Positions 6,182 to 8,952 of a DNA stretch of 8,952 nucleotides are shown here, one piece after another. The stretch lies in contig JAHZIZ010000139.1 in NCBI GenBank assembly GCA_022601215.1, forward strand, positions 1 to 8,952, written 5' to 3'. A program made the translations under genes and the position numbers. A model generated the notes under the pieces. It was given only the letters and a program-made list of their open reading frames with translations, searched no databases and was not told the origin of the DNA. Source of the stretch: Bacteroidota bacterium. Its GTDB lineage: Bacteria; Bacteroidota; Bacteroidia; Flavobacteriales; Flavobacteriaceae. The stretch's first letter is position 1, and every line of letters starts with the position of its first letter.

Positions 6182-8167
6182 TTAATTTAATAAATTCTCG
6201 TCTACGAAATTTGGAAGCGTTACTTTGAGAGAAGGGTTGCGTTCCATTTCCCTTTTTATTGCAAAGATGGCTTCGTCATTTCGAGCCCAACTTCGTCTAG
6301 CAATTCCGTTATTTACATCCCAGAAAAGCATTGATTCTAAACGTCTTTGAGCTTCTTTACTACCATCAAGAACCATACCGAAACCTCCATTGATCACTTC
6401 ACCCCATCCACCGCCACCACCATTATGGATACTCACCCAAGTGGCTCCTCTAAAACTATCGCCTATGACATTGTGAATGGCCATGTCTGCAGTGAACCTA
6501 CTTCCGTCATAAATATTAGAGGTCTCCCTATAAGGCGAATCTGTTCCGGAGACATCATGATGATCCCGACCTAAAATTACAGTGCCTATGGTTCCTTCGG
6601 AAATGGCTTTATTAAAAGCAGTAGCAATCTTCATTCTACCTTCAGCATCGGCGTAGAGAATACGAGCTTGGGATCCAACGACTAATTTGTTTGCTTGTGC
6701 TCCCTTAATCCACTGAATATTATCGGCCATTTGCTGCTGTATTTCAATAGGCGATGTTTTCATCATTTCTTCAAGTACCTCGCAAGCAATGGTATCGGTT
6801 TTCGCGAGATCTTCTGGGGTTCCTGTAGCGCAGACCCAACGGAAGGGGCCAAAGCCATAGTCAAAACACATAGGTCCCATAATATCTTGAACGTAGCTAG
6901 GGTATTTAAATTCTCTTAGTGGGTTTTTGGTGTCTAGAATATCGGCACCTGCTCTTGATGCTTCCAGTAAAAAAGCATTTCCATAATCAAAGAAGTAAGT
7001 TCCACGTGCCGTATGTTTATTAATAGCATCGGCATGGCGCCTGAGGCTTTCTTGGACTTTTTCTTTAAATAAATCTGGTTGATTGGCCATCATTTCATTG
7101 GCTGCTTCATAGCTCATGCCAGCTGGATAATATCCTCCTGCCCATGGGTTATGCAAGGAAGTTTGGTCGCTTCCTAGATCAATGTGAATTTGCGCTTCGG
7201 CAAAATGCTCCCAGACATCAACAATATTTCCATCGTATGCAATACTAACAGTCTCTTTTTCATTTAGGGCGTGTTGCACTCTTTTTCCAAGTGTGACAAC
7301 ATCTTCAATAATTTCGTCAACCCAACCTTGACTGTGTCTCGTATGTGTAGCTTTTTTATTTACTTCGGCACAAACCGTTACACAACCTGCGATATTACCG
7401 GCTTTGGGTTGCGCGCCACTCATACCACCTAGGCCAGAAGTAACGAACAGACCTCCTTGAGGTGATTTATTGATTTTTCTAAATCCATTCAGTACTGTAA
7501 TTGTGGTCCCGTGCACGATCCCTTGTGGGCCAATATACATATAGCTTCCAGCTGTCATTTGGCCATATTGTGTAACTCCTAGAGCATTGAATTTTTCCCA
7601 ATCATCGGGTTGCGAATAATTAGGAATCATCATTCCGTTGGTAACAACAACTCTAGGGGCGTCTTTATGAGAAGGGAACAGTCCAAGTGGGTGACCAGAA
7701 TACATGACCAATGTTTGTTCGTCTGTCATTTGCGCTAAGTAGTACATAACTAAGCGATATTGCGCCCAATTTTGAAATACAGCTCCATTACCTCCATAAG
7801 TGATTAATTCATGCGGATGTTGTGCTACGGCGTGATCCAGATTGTTTTGTATCATCAGCATGATCGCTTTGGCCTGATGGCTCTTTCCAGGATAATCCAA
7901 AATAGGGCGCGCATAAATTTTGTAATCGGGTCTGTATCGATACATATAAATACGGCCATAAGTGTCTAGTTCCTTTTTGAATTCAGGAAGTATGGTAGCG
8001 TGATGCTTTGAGTCTATATAGCGAAGAGCATTCTTTAATGCTAATTTTTCTTCTTCACTAGTAAGTATTTTTTTTCGTTTGGGCGCATGATTTACTGTGG
8101 TGTCATAAATTTTCTGCTCAGGGAGACTGGCAGGGATACCTTGTAGTATTTCTTCTTTAAATGTCAT
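6182..8167 (-). CDS. hutU: Urocanate hydratase (urocanase), long form
   Basis: This cytosolic enzyme adds water to urocanate to give 4-imidazolone-5-propionate, the second step of histidine degradation, using tightly bound NAD+ as an electrophile. At 661 residues it is about 100 longer than the classical Pseudomonas and Bacillus enzymes and close to animal UROC1. Visible motifs are YGGNGAVFQNW (124-134), YGQMTAGS (201-208), the NAD-binding GLGGMSGAQPKA (245-256), DQTSLHNPW (334-342), FGPFRW (439-444), GRDHHDVSGTDSPYRET (533-549) and HNGGGGGWGE (581-590). The extra N-terminal region (about 1-90) includes YMYRYRPDYKIYARPI. Where the Pseudomonas putida enzyme has the essential cysteine in ARICW, this protein reads ARILY (Leu504), as I recall for animal forms. 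The ATG at 8167 is preceded by an A-rich leader with no Shine-Dalgarno. No other hut gene is visible nearby. Confidence 0.96.
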   Translation of the reverse strand: MTFKEEILQGIPASLPEQKIYDTTVNHAPKRKKILTSEEEKLALKNALRYIDSKHHATILPEFKKELDTYGRIYMYRYRPDYKIYARPILDYPGKSHQAKAIMLMIQNNLDHAVAQHPHELITYGGNGAVFQNWAQYRLVMYYLAQMTDEQTLVMYSGHPLGLFPSHKDAPRVVVTNGMMIPNYSQPDDWEKFNALGVTQYGQMTAGSYMYIGPQGIVHGTTITVLNGFRKINKSPQGGLFVTSGLGGMSGAQPKAGNIAGCVTVCAEVNKKATHTRHSQGWVDEIIEDVVTLGKRVQHALNEKETVSIAYDGNIVDVWEHFAEAQIHIDLGSDQTSLHNPWAGGYYPAGMSYEAANEMMANQPDLFKEKVQESLRRHADAINKHTARGTYFFDYGNAFLLEASRAGADILDTKNPLREFKYPSYVQDIMGPMCFDYGFGPFRWVCATGTPEDLAKTDTIACEVLEEMMKTSPIEIQQQMADNIQWIKGAQANKLVVGSQARILYADAEGRMKIATAFNKAISEGTIGTVILGRDHHDVSGTDSPYRETSNIYDGSRFTADMAIHNVIGDSFRGATWVSIHNGGGGGWGEVINGGFGMVLDGSKEAQRRLESMLFWDVNNGIARRSWARNDEAIFAIKREMERNPSLKVTLPNFVDENLLN

Positions 8168-8181
8168 CTTTTTAGGTTTTA

Positions 8182-8215
8182 TTTCTGATTATTATTAGAT
8201 TGAGAAAATCAGAAA
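8182..8215 (-). promoter_or_regulatory. Inverted repeat in the hutU leader
   Basis: TTTCTGATT (8182-8190) and AATCAGAAA (8207-8215) form a perfect 9-bp inverted repeat with a 16-base spacer, 15 bases upstream of the hutU ATG. It could be an operator or a weak mRNA hairpin near the ribosome-binding region. No convincing TAnnTTTG element was found in 8168-8301; the nearest match on the minus strand is TAGTTTTT just upstream of this repeat. The role is inferred only from position. Confidence 0.35.
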
Positions 8216-8301
8216 AACTAGGGGTACCTAATATCGGCGCGATGATAGGTGCAAGCGATGGTTATTTTATATTTTCTTAGGAGTAGATCCAAATTTTTAT
8301 A

Positions 8302-8487
8302 TTATTTATTAGTGCCATTCACTTTCCGAGACTTGGATGTGTTAAAACCATATGGACAATGCCGGCAGCCACTTTCACAGCAGTAACCACGCTTAAGGTG
8401 GTATTGCTCCGTAAAACATTTGTAGCCTTCGGGAGTTAGGTAAAAATCACCTTCTTCTATCTCAATTCTTTTCTTCGGAAATAACAC
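8302..8487 (-). CDS. Small Cys-rich DUF5522-like protein
   Basis: This is a 61-residue protein of unknown function. Its core, DFYLTPEGYKCFTEQYHLKR (14-33), is followed by GYCCESGCRHCPYGF (34-48), a pattern I recognise from the short DUF5522 family common in Bacteroidota. Cys36, Cys37, Cys41 and Cys44 are arranged as CC-x3-C-x2-C and could bind a metal ion, which is inference. The tail (49-61) is basic and polar. No ATG occurs in frame between the upstream stop and the conserved core, so the GTG at 8487-8485 is the most likely start. It lies 134 nt upstream of hutU on the same strand with no clear terminator between them, so read-through into hutU is possible. It is divergent from the gene at 8566. 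Small size lowers confidence a little, but the conserved motif makes a chance frame unlikely. Confidence 0.82.
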   Translation of the reverse strand: MLFPKKRIEIEEGDFYLTPEGYKCFTEQYHLKRGYCCESGCRHCPYGFNTSKSRKVNGTNK

Positions 8488-8532
8488 CCTGTAAAAATAC
8501 GCAATTCCAGTATGATTAAAGAATCCTTACAT

Positions 8533-8540
8533 TAGCTTTG
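8533..8540 (+). promoter_or_regulatory. Possible -7 promoter element for the HExxH mini-protein gene
   Basis: TAGCTTTG matches the Bacteroidota -7 consensus TAnnTTTG exactly and sits 25 bases before the ATG at 8566. I see no good TTTG about 20 nt further upstream, so this is only half a promoter. The divergent gap 8488-8565 is just 78 bases and must hold the promoters of both flanking genes. Confidence 0.38.
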
Positions 8541-8565
8541 ATTCTATTTTTCAGAAAATATAATT

Positions 8566-8892
8566 ATGATTTTCATCATTGTTCCAAAATTACTTCGAAA
8601 GCAGTTTAATGGGATGGCGTTATGGCCTTTTGTTTTACTTAGAGAAGAAGGCTTAAAAAACGATACTCGTTTTTTAAATCACGAGCGGATTCATTTTAAA
8701 CAGCAAAGGGAATTGTTGGTTATTTTTTTCTATTGTTGGTATGGATTAGAATATCTGGTTCGCTTAATTCAATATAGGAATCGATTTACAGCCTATCGGA
8801 ATATTAGTTTTGAGCGAGAGGCATATTCTAATGAAAAAGACCTCCATTACCTTCAAGGTAGAGCTTTATGGTCTTTTTTGCGTTATATTTAA
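8566..8892 (+). CDS. Conserved hypothetical protein with HExxH motif (possible minimal metallopeptidase-like fold)
   Basis: This is a 108-residue protein of unknown function. It has HERIH at 39-43, matching the zinc-binding HExxH of zincin peptidases, within NHERIHFKQQRELL. A hydrophobic, aromatic segment follows (about 50-68, IFFYCWYGLEYLVRL) that could be a membrane-associated or buried helix. Then AYRNISFEREAYSNE (76-90) supplies Glu83 and Glu85 as candidates for a third metal ligand, in the order seen in gluzincins. I recall similar small proteins annotated only as hypothetical in Flavobacteriia. At this size a full peptidase domain would be minimal, so activity is uncertain and it may bind metal without catalysis. 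There is no signal peptide. The ATG at 8566 is the first in frame, and the gene is divergent from the DUF5522-like gene. Confidence 0.8.
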   Translation: MIFIIVPKLLRKQFNGMALWPFVLLREEGLKNDTRFLNHERIHFKQQRELLVIFFYCWYGLEYLVRLIQYRNRFTAYRNISFEREAYSNEKDLHYLQGRALWSFLRYI

Positions 8893-8951
8893 TTATTTGC
8901 TTTCTTAACTATAATGCTTTCTCCGACAGGTGAGTTGCTCTTTGAGATTGT
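8889..8951 (-). CDS. Possible 3' end of a minus-strand gene running off the window
   Basis: Reading from the right edge, one minus-strand frame stays open for 20 codons, ending in SPVGESIIVKKANN and a TAA at 8891-8889. The other two minus frames close sooner. If real, it is the C-terminus of a convergent gene whose stop overlaps the stop of the gene at 8566-8892. Twenty codons are too few to recognise a family, so this is tentative. No terminator hairpin is visible in 8893-8952. Confidence 0.3.
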   Translation of the reverse strand, partial: TISKSNSPVGESIIVKKANN

Positions 8952-8952
8952 C

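Noticed and set aside
8216..8301. Search for a promoter or riboswitch upstream of hutU
   Set aside because: No full TAnnTTTG element and no structured conserved leader could be recognised; only the inverted repeat nearer the ATG stood out.

Overview
The window looks like a piece of a chromosome from a Bacteroidota member, most likely Flavobacteriia. The evidence is a secreted protein with a type IX secretion (T9SS) C-terminal sorting domain, a fused alpha/beta E1 dehydrogenase of the kind common in that phylum, TAnnTTTG-type promoter elements, a DUF4136-like lipoprotein, moderately AT-rich DNA, and almost no Shine-Dalgarno sequences. I see no phage, insertion sequence, CRISPR array, tRNA or rRNA.

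Layout. Bases 1-4240 (+) hold three tightly packed genes: the 3' part of a branched-chain 2-oxoacid dehydrogenase E2 acyltransferase (cut by the window edge), a branched-chain aminotransferase, and a fused E1 alpha/beta dehydrogenase. Each junction is only 2 nt. A strong hairpin at 4242-4270 ends this operon and also serves the convergent gene on the other strand. Bases 4292-5383 (-) encode a secreted protein with three tandem repeats and a T9SS sorting tail, with its own Bacteroidota-type promoter at 5429-5460. Bases 5628-8167 (-) hold a two-gene unit, urocanate hydratase (hutU) followed 11 nt later by a DUF4136-like lipoprotein, closed by a terminator at 5591-5622. Upstream on the same strand is a small Cys-rich DUF5522-like gene (8302-8487). 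Divergent from it is a 108-residue protein with an HExxH motif (8566-8892). The last 60 bases may hold the 3' end of a minus-strand gene.

How the genes work together. The first operon forms a coherent catabolic module. The aminotransferase interconverts Leu, Ile and Val with their 2-oxo acids, and E1 plus E2 (with an E3 not in the window) convert those to isovaleryl-, 2-methylbutyryl- and isobutyryl-CoA. These products feed catabolism and can prime the iso-branched fatty acids typical of Flavobacteriia. HutU performs the second step of histidine degradation; the other hut genes are not visible here. The roles of the T9SS protein, the lipoprotein and the two small proteins are unknown.

Most of this is ordinary core metabolism. 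I found no clear new multi-gene system. The best candidates for follow-up are the HExxH mini-protein, the triple-repeat secreted protein, the animal-type HutU lacking the classical cysteine, and a triple ATGTAACA repeat in the 5384-5627 intergenic region.
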